In this document: positions 7,533 to 14,920 of the stretch, piece after piece
How the letters are laid out: each line of letters opens with the position of its first letter
Position numbering within the stretch: position 1 is the stretch's first letter
Source of the DNA: an uncultured Oscillospiraceae bacterium
Lineage (GTDB): Bacteria > Bacillota > Clostridia > Oscillospirales > Oscillospiraceae
Reading direction: 5' to 3'
Assembly (NCBI GenBank): GCA_900768135.1
Contig: CAAGBT010000079.1
Span: 1-23,922, forward strand
Length of the DNA: 23,922 nucleotides
Made by a program: the position numbers and the translations under genes
The notes under the pieces: generated by a model
The model's database searches: none
Seen by the model: the letters and a program-made list of their open reading frames with translations, nothing else
What the model was told of the DNA's origin: nothing

Positions 7533-7632
7533 GGCTTCCGCCCTATTCTATGGCGGAACCGAGGGCAGGCGCTTCCTGCCCCGCCCTTGCTTCTGCCACA
7601 GAAAAACGACCGAAAAAGAGGTGCTACCTAAC

Positions 7633-8511
7633 ATGGAATTCCTGTCCTACCTCATCAGCGGCATCAGCCTCGGCAGCGTGTACGCCATCATCGCACTGGG
7701 CTACACGATGGTCTACGGCATTGCCAAGATGCTGAACTTCGCCCACGGCGACATCATCATGATCGGCGGCTACATTTCCTTCTGCGCGATGTTCTATCTG
7801 GGGCTTCCCAACATCGTTGCAGTGCTGCTGGCCGTCATCGTCTGCACGATCCTCGGCATCGTCATTGAGCGCCTTGCCTACAAGCCGCTGCGCTCTGCGC
7901 CCAGCCTCGCGGTGCTGATCACCGCCATCGGCGTGAGCTACTTTCTGCAGAATTCCGCGCTGCTCATCTGGAAGGCCGCCGCGCGCGTTTATCCTCCGGT
8001 GGTGGAGGATTCCGCGCAGCTGTTCGGCGGCAGGCTGACCGTCTCCTATATCTCGCTGCTGACGATCGCCGTGTGCGTGGTCGTCATGCTTGCGCTGACG
8101 CTTTTTGTCAGCAGGAGCAAGCTGGGCAAGGCAATGCGCGCCTGCTCGGAGGATAAGGCGGCGGCGCAGCTGATGGGCATCAACGTAAACGCCACCATTT
8201 CGGCAACGTTTGCCATCGGCTCGGCGCTTGCTGCTGTCGCGGGCGTGCTGCTCTGCTCGTTCAACACCTCGCTCATGCCCACCACCGGCTCCATGCCCGG
8301 CATCAAGGCGTTCACCGCCGCCGTGTTCGGCGGCATCGGCTCCATCCCCGGCGCGTTCCTCGGCGGGCTGCTGCTTGGAGTGATCGAGGCAATGGCAAAG
8401 GCGTACATTTCCACAAACCTTGCCAACGCCATCGTGTTTGCGGTGCTGATCGTGGTGCTGCTCGTTAAGCCTGCGGGACTGCTCGGCAAGTATGTGCCGG
8501 AGAAAGTGTGA
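7633..8511 (+). CDS. livH: Branched-chain amino acid ABC transporter permease LivH
   Basis: Inner-membrane permease of the Liv system, 292 residues, about eight membrane segments. The N-terminus (ISGISLGSVYAIIALGYTMVYGIAKMLNFAHGDIIMIG) is the diagnostic LivH block, and the LRACSEDKAAAQLMGI-like loop (MRACSEDKAAAQLMGI) is the cytoplasmic coupling segment that contacts the ATPases. The frame is open further upstream, but the start is set at ATG 7633: AGAGGTG is nine bases before it and the sequence from there matches the family N-terminus. It pairs with LivM 11 bases downstream. Confidence 0.95.
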   Translation: MEFLSYLISGISLGSVYAIIALGYTMVYGIAKMLNFAHGDIIMIGGYISFCAMFYLGLPNIVAVLLAVIVCTILGIVIERLAYKPLRSAPSLAVLITAIGVSYFLQNSALLIWKAAARVYPPVVEDSAQLFGGRLTVSYISLLTIAVCVVVMLALTLFVSRSKLGKAMRACSEDKAAAQLMGINVNATISATFAIGSALAAVAGVLLCSFNTSLMPTTGSMPGIKAFTAAVFGGIGSIPGAFLGGLLLGVIEAMAKAYISTNLANAIVFAVLIVVLLVKPAGLLGKYVPEKV

Positions 8512-8521
8512 GGTGAGGACC

Positions 8522-9613
8522 ATGACAAAGCTCCAAACGAAGCTCCGCGGCCTGAAAAAGACGACAAAGGTCGATTTTGCGACCTATCTCGGCGTGATCG
8601 TCGTGTTCATCGCCGCGCTCATTCTGCAAAGCAACGGGCTGCTCAACCGCAAGGCGATGGGCCTGCTCGTGCCGATCTGCTGCTATATGTCCATGGCGGT
8701 CTCGCTGAACCTGACGGTCGGCATCCTCGGCGAGCTGAGCCTCGGCCACGCGGGCTTTATGAGCGTGGGCGCATTCTCCGGCGTCATCGCGGCGCAGAGC
8801 CTGCAGTCTGCCATTCCCAATGATGGCGTGCGCCTTGCCGCCGCCATGCTGCTCGGCGCGCTGTTCGCCGCCATCGCCGGCCTGCTCGTCGGCACGCCGG
8901 TGCTGAGATTGCAGGGCGACTACCTCGCCATTGTCACGCTCGCCTTCGGCGAGATCATCAAGGATCTCATCAACTGCCTGATCGCAGGCTACGACTCCGC
9001 AGGGCTGCACATCCTCTTCAACCCCACGGGCGACAAGACCGTGAACGATCTCGGGCTTGACAGCACGGGCTACGCCATCATCAAGGGTGCGCAGGGCGCG
9101 ACCGGCACAAAGGCCATTGCAACGTTTACCGCAGGGTTCGTGCTGGTGATGATCACGCTCGTGATCGTGCTGAACCTGACCCGCTCGCGCGCAGGGCGCG
9201 CCATTATGGCGATCCGCGACAACCCTATCGCCGCGCAGTCCATCGGGCTGAACCAGACAAAGTACAAGCTGATGGCGTTCGTCACCTCCGCCGCGCTTGC
9301 CGGCGCAGCCGGCGCGCTGTACGGGCTGAACTATTCGTCGCTGCAGGCGGTGAAGTTCAACTTCAACACCTCGATCCTGATTCTGGTGTTTGTGGTGCTG
9401 GGCGGGCTTGGCAATATCTGGGGCAGCCTGTTGGCCGCCGCCGCGCTCACCATTCTGCCAGAGGCGCTGCGTGAGTTTGCCGACCTGCGTATGCTGGTCT
9501 ACGCCATCGTACTCATCCTTGTGATGCTGGCGACGAACAACCCGCAGGCAAAGGCGTTCTTTGCAAAGCTTCTCCCCGCGCGGCGCAAGGCAGCCGCAGA
9601 AAAGGAGGATTGA
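8522..9613 (+). CDS. livM: Branched-chain amino acid ABC transporter permease LivM
   Basis: Second membrane permease of the Liv system, 363 residues. It has the LivM signatures NLTVGILGELSLGHAGFMSVGAF in the first half (residues about 61-83) and the coupling loop IRDNPIAAQSIGLNQTKYKL, followed by a hydrophobic C-terminal half. The start at ATG 8522 is preceded by GAGGTGAGG at 8510-8518, overlapping the livH stop, so translation is probably coupled. Its C-terminus is Lys/Arg-rich (AKLLPARRKAAAEKED). The stop overlaps the ribosome site of livG. Confidence 0.95.
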   Translation: MTKLQTKLRGLKKTTKVDFATYLGVIVVFIAALILQSNGLLNRKAMGLLVPICCYMSMAVSLNLTVGILGELSLGHAGFMSVGAFSGVIAAQSLQSAIPNDGVRLAAAMLLGALFAAIAGLLVGTPVLRLQGDYLAIVTLAFGEIIKDLINCLIAGYDSAGLHILFNPTGDKTVNDLGLDSTGYAIIKGAQGATGTKAIATFTAGFVLVMITLVIVLNLTRSRAGRAIMAIRDNPIAAQSIGLNQTKYKLMAFVTSAALAGAAGALYGLNYSSLQAVKFNFNTSILILVFVVLGGLGNIWGSLLAAAALTILPEALREFADLRMLVYAIVLILVMLATNNPQAKAFFAKLLPARRKAAAEKED

Positions 9614-9615
9614 CC

Positions 9616-10458
9616 ATGACGCAGAAAACAAAGCTCATCCCCGTGGTGCGCAACACCGCATACCTGCCCGAGCGCGATGCGGACAAGTCGCCGGTGCTGG
9701 AGTGCATTGATCTTGGCATCACCTTCGGCGGCCTTAAGGCGGTGGATGATTTCAGCATCACCATCGGCCGCACGGAGATCGCGGGCCTGATCGGCCCGAA
9801 CGGTGCAGGCAAGACGACGATCTTCAACCTGCTGACCAAGGTTTATCAGCCCACGCACGGCACCATTCTCTTGAACGGCAAGGATATCCACGGGCTGACC
9901 ACCGCGCAGGTCAACCGCGCAGGCATCGCGCGCACGTTCCAGAACATTCGCCTGTTCCAGAATCTCTCGGTGGAGGAAAACATCACCGTCGCCATGGACA
10001 CGCAGATGCACTACACAATGCCCGAGGGTATTTTCCGCCTGCCGCGGTTCTGGCGCGAGGAACGCACCGTTCACGAGCGCGCAATGGAGCTGCTGTCCAT
10101 TTTTCACATGGAGGGCTTTGCGGACGCGAAAGCGGGGTCGCTTCCTTACGGCGCGCAGCGCCGGCTGGAGATCCTGCGCGCGCTGGCCACCAATCCCTGC
10201 CTGCTGCTGCTCGACGAGCCGGCTGCCGGCATGAATCCCAGCGAAACGGCGGAGCTGATGGAAAATATTCTGTCCATCCGCGATACGTTCAAGATCGCGG
10301 TGCTGCTCATCGAACACGACATGAACCTTGTGATGAACATCTGCGAGGGCATTGCGGTGCTGAACTTCGGTCGCATCATCGCCAAGGGTTCTCCCGATAA
10401 TATTCAGAACGATCCCGGGGTCATCGAAGCCTACCTCGGCAAGAAGAAGGAGGCGTAA
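9616..10458 (+). CDS. livG: Branched-chain amino acid ABC transporter ATP-binding protein LivG
   Basis: Cytoplasmic ATPase subunit, 280 residues. Walker A is GPNGAGKT (60-67), a FQNIRLF Q-loop follows, the signature reads LPYGAQRRLEI, Walker B is LLLLDEP (196-202) and the H-loop is IEHDM. The YGxQRRLEI form of the signature is typical of LivG. About 25 residues precede the ABC domain, a longer lead than in E. coli LivG. The ATG at 9616 is two bases after the livM stop, with AAGGAGG at 9602-9608; an in-frame TTG at 9610 lies too close to that site. livF starts two bases after its stop. Confidence 0.95.
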   Translation: MTQKTKLIPVVRNTAYLPERDADKSPVLECIDLGITFGGLKAVDDFSITIGRTEIAGLIGPNGAGKTTIFNLLTKVYQPTHGTILLNGKDIHGLTTAQVNRAGIARTFQNIRLFQNLSVEENITVAMDTQMHYTMPEGIFRLPRFWREERTVHERAMELLSIFHMEGFADAKAGSLPYGAQRRLEILRALATNPCLLLLDEPAAGMNPSETAELMENILSIRDTFKIAVLLIEHDMNLVMNICEGIAVLNFGRIIAKGSPDNIQNDPGVIEAYLGKKKEA

Positions 10459-10460
10459 GC

Positions 10461-11171
10461 ATGGGGTGCATTCTACAGGTGAACGACCTGCACGTTTATT
10501 ACGGCAGTATCCACGCGGTGAAGGGCGTATCCTTTTCGGTGAACGAAGGCGAGATCGTCACGCTCATCGGCGCCAACGGCGCGGGCAAATCCACCGTGCT
10601 GAACACCGTTTCCGGCCTGCTGCATCCGCGCAGCGGCAGCGTGTTCTTCGCGGGAGCGGATCTCAAGGGCGTAGCGCCGCACAGGATCGTGGAGCGCGGA
10701 CTGGCGCAGGTGCCGGAGGGGCGGCACGTCTTTTTGCAGATGACGGTGGAGGAAAACCTGGAAATGGGCGCCTACACGCAGCCAGGCTCCAGCGTGCCGC
10801 CGGGTATTGCAGACGTTTACGCGCGCTTTCCGCGGCTGAAGGAACGCCGCCGCCAGGTCGCCGGAACGCTTTCCGGCGGCGAGCAGCAGATGCTTGCCAT
10901 GGGCCGCGCGCTGATGAGCAGGCCGAAGCTGCTGATGCTCGACGAGCCGTCGATGGGGCTTGCGCCGATCCTGGTGGAGCAGATCTTTGATATCATCCGT
11001 GAGCTGCACGCGGCAGGAACGACCATCCTGCTGGTGGAGCAGAACGCGCAGGCGGCGCTCTCTGTTGCCGACCGCGCTTATGTGCTGGAGACCGGCCGCG
11101 TTACCCTCTCCGGCACCGGAAAGGAGCTGATGGCCAGCGACGCGGTACGCAAGGCCTATCTGGGCGGCTGA
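10461..11171 (+). CDS. livF: Branched-chain amino acid ABC transporter ATP-binding protein LivF
   Basis: Second cytoplasmic ATPase subunit, 236 residues, the usual LivF length. It begins LQVNDLHVYYGSIHAVKGVS, has Walker A GANGAGKST (37-45), the signature LSGGEQQMLAMGRAL, Walker B LLMLDEPSMGLAP and the H-loop LLVEQN, all LivF-typical. The ATG at 10461 follows AAGGAGG inside the livG end. It is the last gene of the operon; an intrinsic terminator begins about 30 bases after its stop. Confidence 0.95.
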   Translation: MGCILQVNDLHVYYGSIHAVKGVSFSVNEGEIVTLIGANGAGKSTVLNTVSGLLHPRSGSVFFAGADLKGVAPHRIVERGLAQVPEGRHVFLQMTVEENLEMGAYTQPGSSVPPGIADVYARFPRLKERRRQVAGTLSGGEQQMLAMGRALMSRPKLLMLDEPSMGLAPILVEQIFDIIRELHAAGTTILLVEQNAQAALSVADRAYVLETGRVTLSGTGKELMASDAVRKAYLGG

Positions 11172-11205
11172 GTACTCCGCCGCGCCGGCCGCAGCCGGAC
11201 TTTTT

Positions 11206-11234
11206 GAGCCGTTCCCACGGGAACGGCTCTTTTT
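11206..11234 (+). terminator. Intrinsic terminator of the liv operon
   Basis: GAGCCGTTCC pairs with GGAACGGCTC (11206-11229, tight loop CACG), followed by five T's. It separates the liv operon from the lipid cassette. Confidence 0.9.
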
Positions 11235-11298
11235 CTTTGCGCATTTTCAACAAAATGTAACGAATTCTCAAATTTTTAATATATTTCTCTTTCGGGTA

Positions 11299-11307
11299 TG
11301 CTATACT
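11299..11307 (+). promoter_or_regulatory. Extended -10 promoter for the lipid cassette
   Basis: TGCTATACT is identical to the htpG extended -10. It lies after an AT-rich tract (11255-11290) that may act as an UP-like element. No -35 hexamer is seen. Transcription would start near 11314, about 46 bases before the first gene. Confidence 0.55.
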
Positions 11308-11359
11308 GACCGGACAGACTCGCGTCGGCCGCACGGGCTGACCGTTTACGGAGGCAAGT

Positions 11360-11827
11360 ATGGGTTTTTGGCGCTGCTGCGTTTACTATGCGGCGCTTGG
11401 CGCGGCGTTCTTCTTTTTTGGGCGGCTGCTGCCCAAGCGCTGGTTCCACGGCGACCGTTTCCCCTTCCGCTGCAGCCCGAAGGAAGCGAAGCTGTACCGC
11501 CTGCTGCGCGTACACGACTGGCAGGACAAGGCGCCGGATATGAGCCGGATCGTACCAAAGCTCATCCCCGCCAAAAGGCTGACGGGCAGTTACCGCGCGC
11601 AGCTGCCGCGCATGATCCAGGAAACGTGCGTGGCAGAGCTGACACATGTCCTGCTGAGCGTTTGCGGGCTGTATGCGCTGCGGCTGTGGCCGGGCGCGGG
11701 CGGAGTCCTGATAACCGCCGTTTACATTCTCTTCGGCAACGTGCCGTTCATCATCATCCAGCGCTATAACCGCCCGCGCCTGCAGCGCCTTGAGGCGATG
11801 CAGCGCCGCAAGGGCGAGAAACAGTAA
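11360..11827 (+). CDS. CrtO-like acyltransferase family protein (glycosyl-4,4'-diaponeurosporenoate acyltransferase family)
   Basis: The 155-residue membrane protein has an N-terminal membrane segment (about 5-25), a soluble middle with VHDWQDKAPD and IPAKRL, then one or two hydrophobic segments (about 96-135) ending in NVPFIIIQRYNRPRLQRL. The HxW(K/Q)DxxPD block and the C-terminal PFxxIQRYNRPRL block are those of the CrtO family, named for the S. aureus enzyme that acylates the sugar of staphyloxanthin. No carotenoid genes are present here. Because the next two genes are a lipid glycosyltransferase and a PAP2 phosphatase, acylation of a glycolipid sugar is a reasonable inference, not a demonstrated function. 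GGAGG at 11350-11354 supports ATG 11360. Confidence 0.7.
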   Translation: MGFWRCCVYYAALGAAFFFFGRLLPKRWFHGDRFPFRCSPKEAKLYRLLRVHDWQDKAPDMSRIVPKLIPAKRLTGSYRAQLPRMIQETCVAELTHVLLSVCGLYALRLWPGAGGVLITAVYILFGNVPFIIIQRYNRPRLQRLEAMQRRKGEKQ

Positions 11828-11840
11828 AGGATCGGATTTC

Positions 11841-12956
11841 ATGAAGGTTTTGATCTTGAGCTGCAACACCGGCGAGGGACACAATTCCTGCGCTGCGGCG
11901 CTTGCCGAGGAATGCGCCGCGCAGCACATTCCCTGCAGCACCGAAGATGCGCTGCGCTTTATCTCTCCCGCTGCATCGCGGTTCATCTCCAACTGGCATG
12001 TGCGGCTCTACCGCCATGCGCCGGGGCTGTACCGCGTGGGCTACCGCGCGGCGGAGGAGCATCCCGCGCAGTTCCACGAGGGTTCCGCGCTTTACCGCTA
12101 CCTGACGCATGGCGCGGAAACACTCAGCGGCTTCATTGCCGGCAGCGGCTACGACACCGTGATCTGCACGCACGTTTTTGCGGCGCTGATGGTCAGTGAG
12201 ATCGTAAAGACGCATCTGCCGCACCTGAAGACCTGCTTTATCGCCACGGATTACACCTGCTCCCCCAGCGTGAAGGACAGCTCGCTCGACCGCTACTTTA
12301 TCCCCGCCTCGTCGCTGGGCGGCGACTTTCTTGGCGGCGGCATAACGGGCGAGCGGATGCGCGCCTGCGGCATCCCCGTGCGCCGGATGTTCCGTCCCGG
12401 CGGGCGCAAGGAAGACGCCAAGCGCGCTTTCGGCATCCCGGAGGGACACCGCCACCTTGTAATGATGTGCGGCAGCATGGGCTGCGGACCGATCCTGAGC
12501 ATCGCGCGCCGCATCGGGCGCGAGCTGCCGGACGACCAGGACCTGACCATCGTGTGCGGCACGAACGCGCGGCTCTACCGCCGCCTTTCGCGCCGGTTTG
12601 GCGGCGCGGCGAACGTCCACATCCGCTCCTATGTCAAGGACATGGCGCTGCTGATGGACTCTGCCGACCTCTACCTTACCAAGCCCGGCGGCATCAGCGT
12701 GACCGAGGCCGCCTCGATGCGCCTGCCGATGGTCTTTATCGACGCGGTGGCAGGCTGCGAGGAATACAACAAGGATTTCTTCCTCCGCACGGGCGGCGCC
12801 ATGACCGGCGAAACGCCTGCGGAGATCGCGCGCGTGAGCCTGCGCCTGCTGAACGACCAGGCGGCGCTTGAAAGGATGGGCGACGCGCTGAACAGCGCTG
12901 TTCCGCACAACGCGGCGGCAAACATTTTATCCGAAATGAGCCATACGGAGGTATGA
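11841..12956 (+). CDS. MGDG synthase/UgtP-like diacylglycerol glycosyltransferase
   Basis: This 371-residue GT28-type enzyme starts with MKVLILSCNTGEGHNSCA, the acceptor-side Gly-rich loop of the MGDG_synth domain. The C-terminal half has the donor-binding motif LTKPGGISVTEA (about 278-289) and later EEYN. Relatives such as B. subtilis UgtP and plant MGDG synthases transfer glucose or galactose from a UDP-sugar to diacylglycerol at the membrane; the sugar cannot be told here. ATG 11841 has AAAGGAT 8-14 bases upstream and matches the family N-terminus, although the frame is open further back. It is the middle gene of a tight cassette: 13 bases after the acyltransferase and one base before the phosphatase gene. 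Confidence 0.88.
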   Translation: MKVLILSCNTGEGHNSCAAALAEECAAQHIPCSTEDALRFISPAASRFISNWHVRLYRHAPGLYRVGYRAAEEHPAQFHEGSALYRYLTHGAETLSGFIAGSGYDTVICTHVFAALMVSEIVKTHLPHLKTCFIATDYTCSPSVKDSSLDRYFIPASSLGGDFLGGGITGERMRACGIPVRRMFRPGGRKEDAKRAFGIPEGHRHLVMMCGSMGCGPILSIARRIGRELPDDQDLTIVCGTNARLYRRLSRRFGGAANVHIRSYVKDMALLMDSADLYLTKPGGISVTEAASMRLPMVFIDAVAGCEEYNKDFFLRTGGAMTGETPAEIARVSLRLLNDQAALERMGDALNSAVPHNAAANILSEMSHTEV

Positions 12957-12957
12957 T

Positions 12958-13653
12958 ATGAAACCCAGCATAGATTACCGCGAATTTCGCCTCAGCAAGC
13001 TGAATTCGCCGGAATTTTCCCATGTAAAGCTGCTGCTCTTCTGGCCCCTGTTCGGCCTCGGCTTCCTGATCGCAGAGCGGTATTATCCTGCGCCGCACTA
13101 CTATGCGATGCACTGCGCGCTGGACGATCTCATCCCATTCAACGAATGGTTCCTGGTCCCCTACCTGCTCTGGTTCGTCTATCTGATCGGCGCGCTGGCA
13201 TATACATTCTTTTTCGACGTTCCCAACTTTAAACGCATGATGCGGTTCGTCATTTTCACCTACTCCGTCACGCTCATCATCTATTACCTCTTCCCCACCT
13301 GCCAGATGCTGCGTCCGGAAGCCTTTCCGCGCGACAATTTCCTTACCCGGTTCATTGCGGGTTTTTATGTGTTTGATACGAACACGAACGTATGCCCCTC
13401 GCTGCACGTGATCGGCTCGCTGGCGGCGTTCCACGCGCTGTGGGACAGCCCGCGCTTCCGTGGCTGCGGCTGGCGCACCGTGTCGGGCGTGCTGGCGTTT
13501 TTCATCAGTATTTCCACAGTGTTCATGAAGCAGCACTCCATTCTGGACGTTTTTGCCGCCCTGCCCATCTGCCTGGTTGCCTACTGGCTGTGCTACCGCA
13601 GGGGACGGAGCGCCGCGCCGTCCCCCGTTGGACTGCGCAGCACAACGGAATAA
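12958..13653 (+). CDS. PAP2-superfamily lipid phosphatase
   Basis: The 231-residue integral membrane protein has about six hydrophobic segments. Two PAP2 signature blocks are clear: CPSLH at 146-150 and STVFMKQHSILD at 186-197, with His193 and Asp197 as the expected catalytic pair. The first block is weak: RP at 119-120 is present without the usual upstream Lys. PAP2 enzymes dephosphorylate phosphatidic acid, undecaprenyl pyrophosphate or related lipids on the outer membrane face. Next to a diacylglycerol glycosyltransferase, a phosphatidate-to-diacylglycerol role is plausible. The ATG is one base after the previous stop, with GGAGG at 12947-12951, so translation is likely coupled. A strong terminator follows. 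Confidence 0.9.
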   Translation: MKPSIDYREFRLSKLNSPEFSHVKLLLFWPLFGLGFLIAERYYPAPHYYAMHCALDDLIPFNEWFLVPYLLWFVYLIGALAYTFFFDVPNFKRMMRFVIFTYSVTLIIYYLFPTCQMLRPEAFPRDNFLTRFIAGFYVFDTNTNVCPSLHVIGSLAAFHALWDSPRFRGCGWRTVSGVLAFFISISTVFMKQHSILDVFAALPICLVAYWLCYRRGRSAAPSPVGLRSTTE

Positions 13654-13671
13654 CCCTTCTTTATTCGCCGG

Positions 13672-13710
13672 CGGCGGTCAGAGAGAAATCCTCTCTGACC
13701 GCCGTTTTTT
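13672..13710 (+). terminator. Intrinsic terminator of the lipid cassette
   Basis: A perfect 14-bp stem (13672-13685 with 13691-13704, loop AAATC) is followed by six T's. It lies 18 bases after the PAP2 stop. Confidence 0.95.
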
Positions 13711-13721
13711 CGCCGCAGTAA

Positions 13722-13739
13722 AATGAATATCATTTCATT
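13722..13739. promoter_or_regulatory. ARG-box-like site 1 (possible ArgR operator)
   Basis: The core TGAATATCATTTCA (13724-13737) resembles the ArgR box core TGAAT(W4)ATTCA, with one mismatch in the right arm and one in the central A/T tract. It also contains a perfect 6-3-6 palindrome, AAATGA-ATA-TCATTT. It lies about 140 bases upstream of the amino acid transporter's predicted transcription start. Confidence 0.45.
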
Positions 13740-13840
13740 TCTGCGGATATTTCTCCCCCGCGAAGGGGTGATTTCCGCATTTCTGTGCAAAGCGCACATA
13801 TTGCGGCGCAAATTTCCTCGGATTTTTGAATTTACACCCA

Positions 13841-13869
13841 TTGACAACGAATAAATAAACATTTATACT
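13841..13869 (+). promoter_or_regulatory. Consensus sigma-A promoter of the polar amino acid transporter
   Basis: TTGACA at 13841-13846 and TATACT at 13864-13869 have exactly 17 bases between them. Transcription would start near 13876. The upstream stretch 13740-13800 holds two inverted repeats (13742-13747 with 13774-13779, and TGTGC/GCACA at 13784-13798) of unknown role. Confidence 0.88.
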
Positions 13870-13890
13870 TGCAGCATCGTTTCTGAAGCG

Positions 13891-13908
13891 CATGAATACC
13901 CGTTCAAA
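13891..13908. promoter_or_regulatory. ARG-box-like site 2 (possible ArgR operator), just downstream of the promoter
   Basis: CATGAATACCCGTTCAAA keeps both outer arms of the B. subtilis-type ARG box (CATGAAT....TTCAA). Only the four-base centre (GC-rich here) and the last base differ. It sits about +15 to +32 from the predicted start, a repressor-type position. Its centre is 169 bases, about 16 helical turns, from site 1. argR itself is encoded in this window. Confidence 0.5.
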
Positions 13909-13949
13909 ACAAAAAATTTATACAGGATGGAATAAAGGAGCTAATTACC

Positions 13950-14786
13950 ATGAAAAAGTTTTCCGCTTTGATGCTGGCTCTGCTGATGAGCCTTTCCCTG
14001 ATGGCGTGCGGCCAGAAGGCCGACGGTCAGTCCGATGACCAGTCCGACGGCAGCGCGCTGGTTCTCGGCACCTCCGCCGACTATGCGCCGTTCGAGTTTA
14101 TGTATGCCGATGAAAACGGCGATATGCAGTATGCCGGTATCGACGTTTCCGCCGCGCAGTATATCGCCGATGAGATGGGTAAGGAACTGAAAGTTGAAAA
14201 CATGGCCTTTGAATACCTGCTTACCTCCCTCGCCAAGGGTGACTACGACATGGTCATGGCCGCCATGGAGGCCACGCCCGAGCGTCTCGAATCCGCCGAC
14301 TTCTCCGACCCCTACTACACGGATATGCCGCCGATGATCCTTGTCAAGGCTGACAGCGCCGACCAGTACCAGACGCTCGCCGACTTTGCCGGCAAGAGCG
14401 TGGGCGCGCAGGCCGCGACCACCAAGGAGGATATCGTAAAGGACAGCATGGAGGGCGCAAGCCTCGTCTCCCTCTCCCTGGTAACGGATCTTGTGAACGA
14501 GCTGGCCTACGGCAAGGTGGACGCCATCGTACTGGACGGTGCGGTCGCGCAGGAGTATGCCGAATCGAACAGCGACCTCGTGATCGCCGCCGCCTCTGAC
14601 GAGCTGGGTACCGCCGAGCCGTACTGCGTGGCTGTTGCCAAGGGCGACCCCAAGGGTCTGCTGCCGGCTATCAACGCCGCGATCGCCAAGATGCAGGCCG
14701 AAAACAAGATGGAAGCGTTCATCGCCGATGCTGATGCGCTCAGCGGCGTTGCCGTGGAAGTTACGGCGGATGCGCCGGAGGCCTGA
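13950..14786 (+). CDS. Polar amino acid ABC transporter, substrate-binding lipoprotein (SBP_bac_3)
   Basis: Receptor of a type-II amino acid importer, 278 residues. The lipoprotein signal MKKFSALMLALLMSLSLMAC ends in the lipobox LMAC with Cys20 lipidated, followed by a polar Gln/Asp/Ser linker. The mature domain has the family features TSADYAPFEF, YAGIDVSAAQYIA, an AMEATPERLESADFSDPYY block and GKSVGAQAATT. Relatives bind Arg, Lys, His, Gln or cystine. Two ARG-box-like sites at the promoter make arginine or another basic amino acid the favoured ligand, but this is inference from the regulation. ATG 13950 follows AAAGGAG. The permease and ATPase genes follow, after a double hairpin. Confidence 0.92.
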   Translation: MKKFSALMLALLMSLSLMACGQKADGQSDDQSDGSALVLGTSADYAPFEFMYADENGDMQYAGIDVSAAQYIADEMGKELKVENMAFEYLLTSLAKGDYDMVMAAMEATPERLESADFSDPYYTDMPPMILVKADSADQYQTLADFAGKSVGAQAATTKEDIVKDSMEGASLVSLSLVTDLVNELAYGKVDAIVLDGAVAQEYAESNSDLVIAAASDELGTAEPYCVAVAKGDPKGLLPAINAAIAKMQAENKMEAFIADADALSGVAVEVTADAPEA

Positions 14787-14823
14787 TCTCCTGATTTCTG
14801 CTCTCTCCTCACTATCTCTCATA

Positions 14824-14889
14824 GCCAATGGGCAAAGCCTCTGGCTTTGCCCATTGGCACTGTCCGGCCCCGTTCGTCCGGGCAGTGCC
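14824..14889 (+). other. Two overlapping RNA hairpins between the binding protein and permease genes
   Basis: Hairpin A is a perfect 16-bp stem (14824-14839 with 14843-14858, loop TCT). Hairpin B is a 12-bp stem with one G-U pair (14856-14867 with 14878-14889). They share bases 14856-14858, so both cannot form fully. No T-run follows either one. They probably protect the upstream mRNA end or reduce read-through into the permease, favouring binding-protein synthesis. Confidence 0.65.
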
Positions 14890-14920
14890 GCCCCAATACT
14901 TTCCGAAAGGAGTCCCACCC

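Noticed and set aside
8465..9631. 388-codon minus-strand open frame opposite livM
   Set aside because: Antisense to LivM; His/Gln/Arg-rich shadow composition with no start signal.
13723..13854. 43-codon plus-strand ORF before the amino acid transporter
   Set aside because: No ribosome site before its ATG, it runs into the -35 of the transporter promoter and it lies directly after a terminator.
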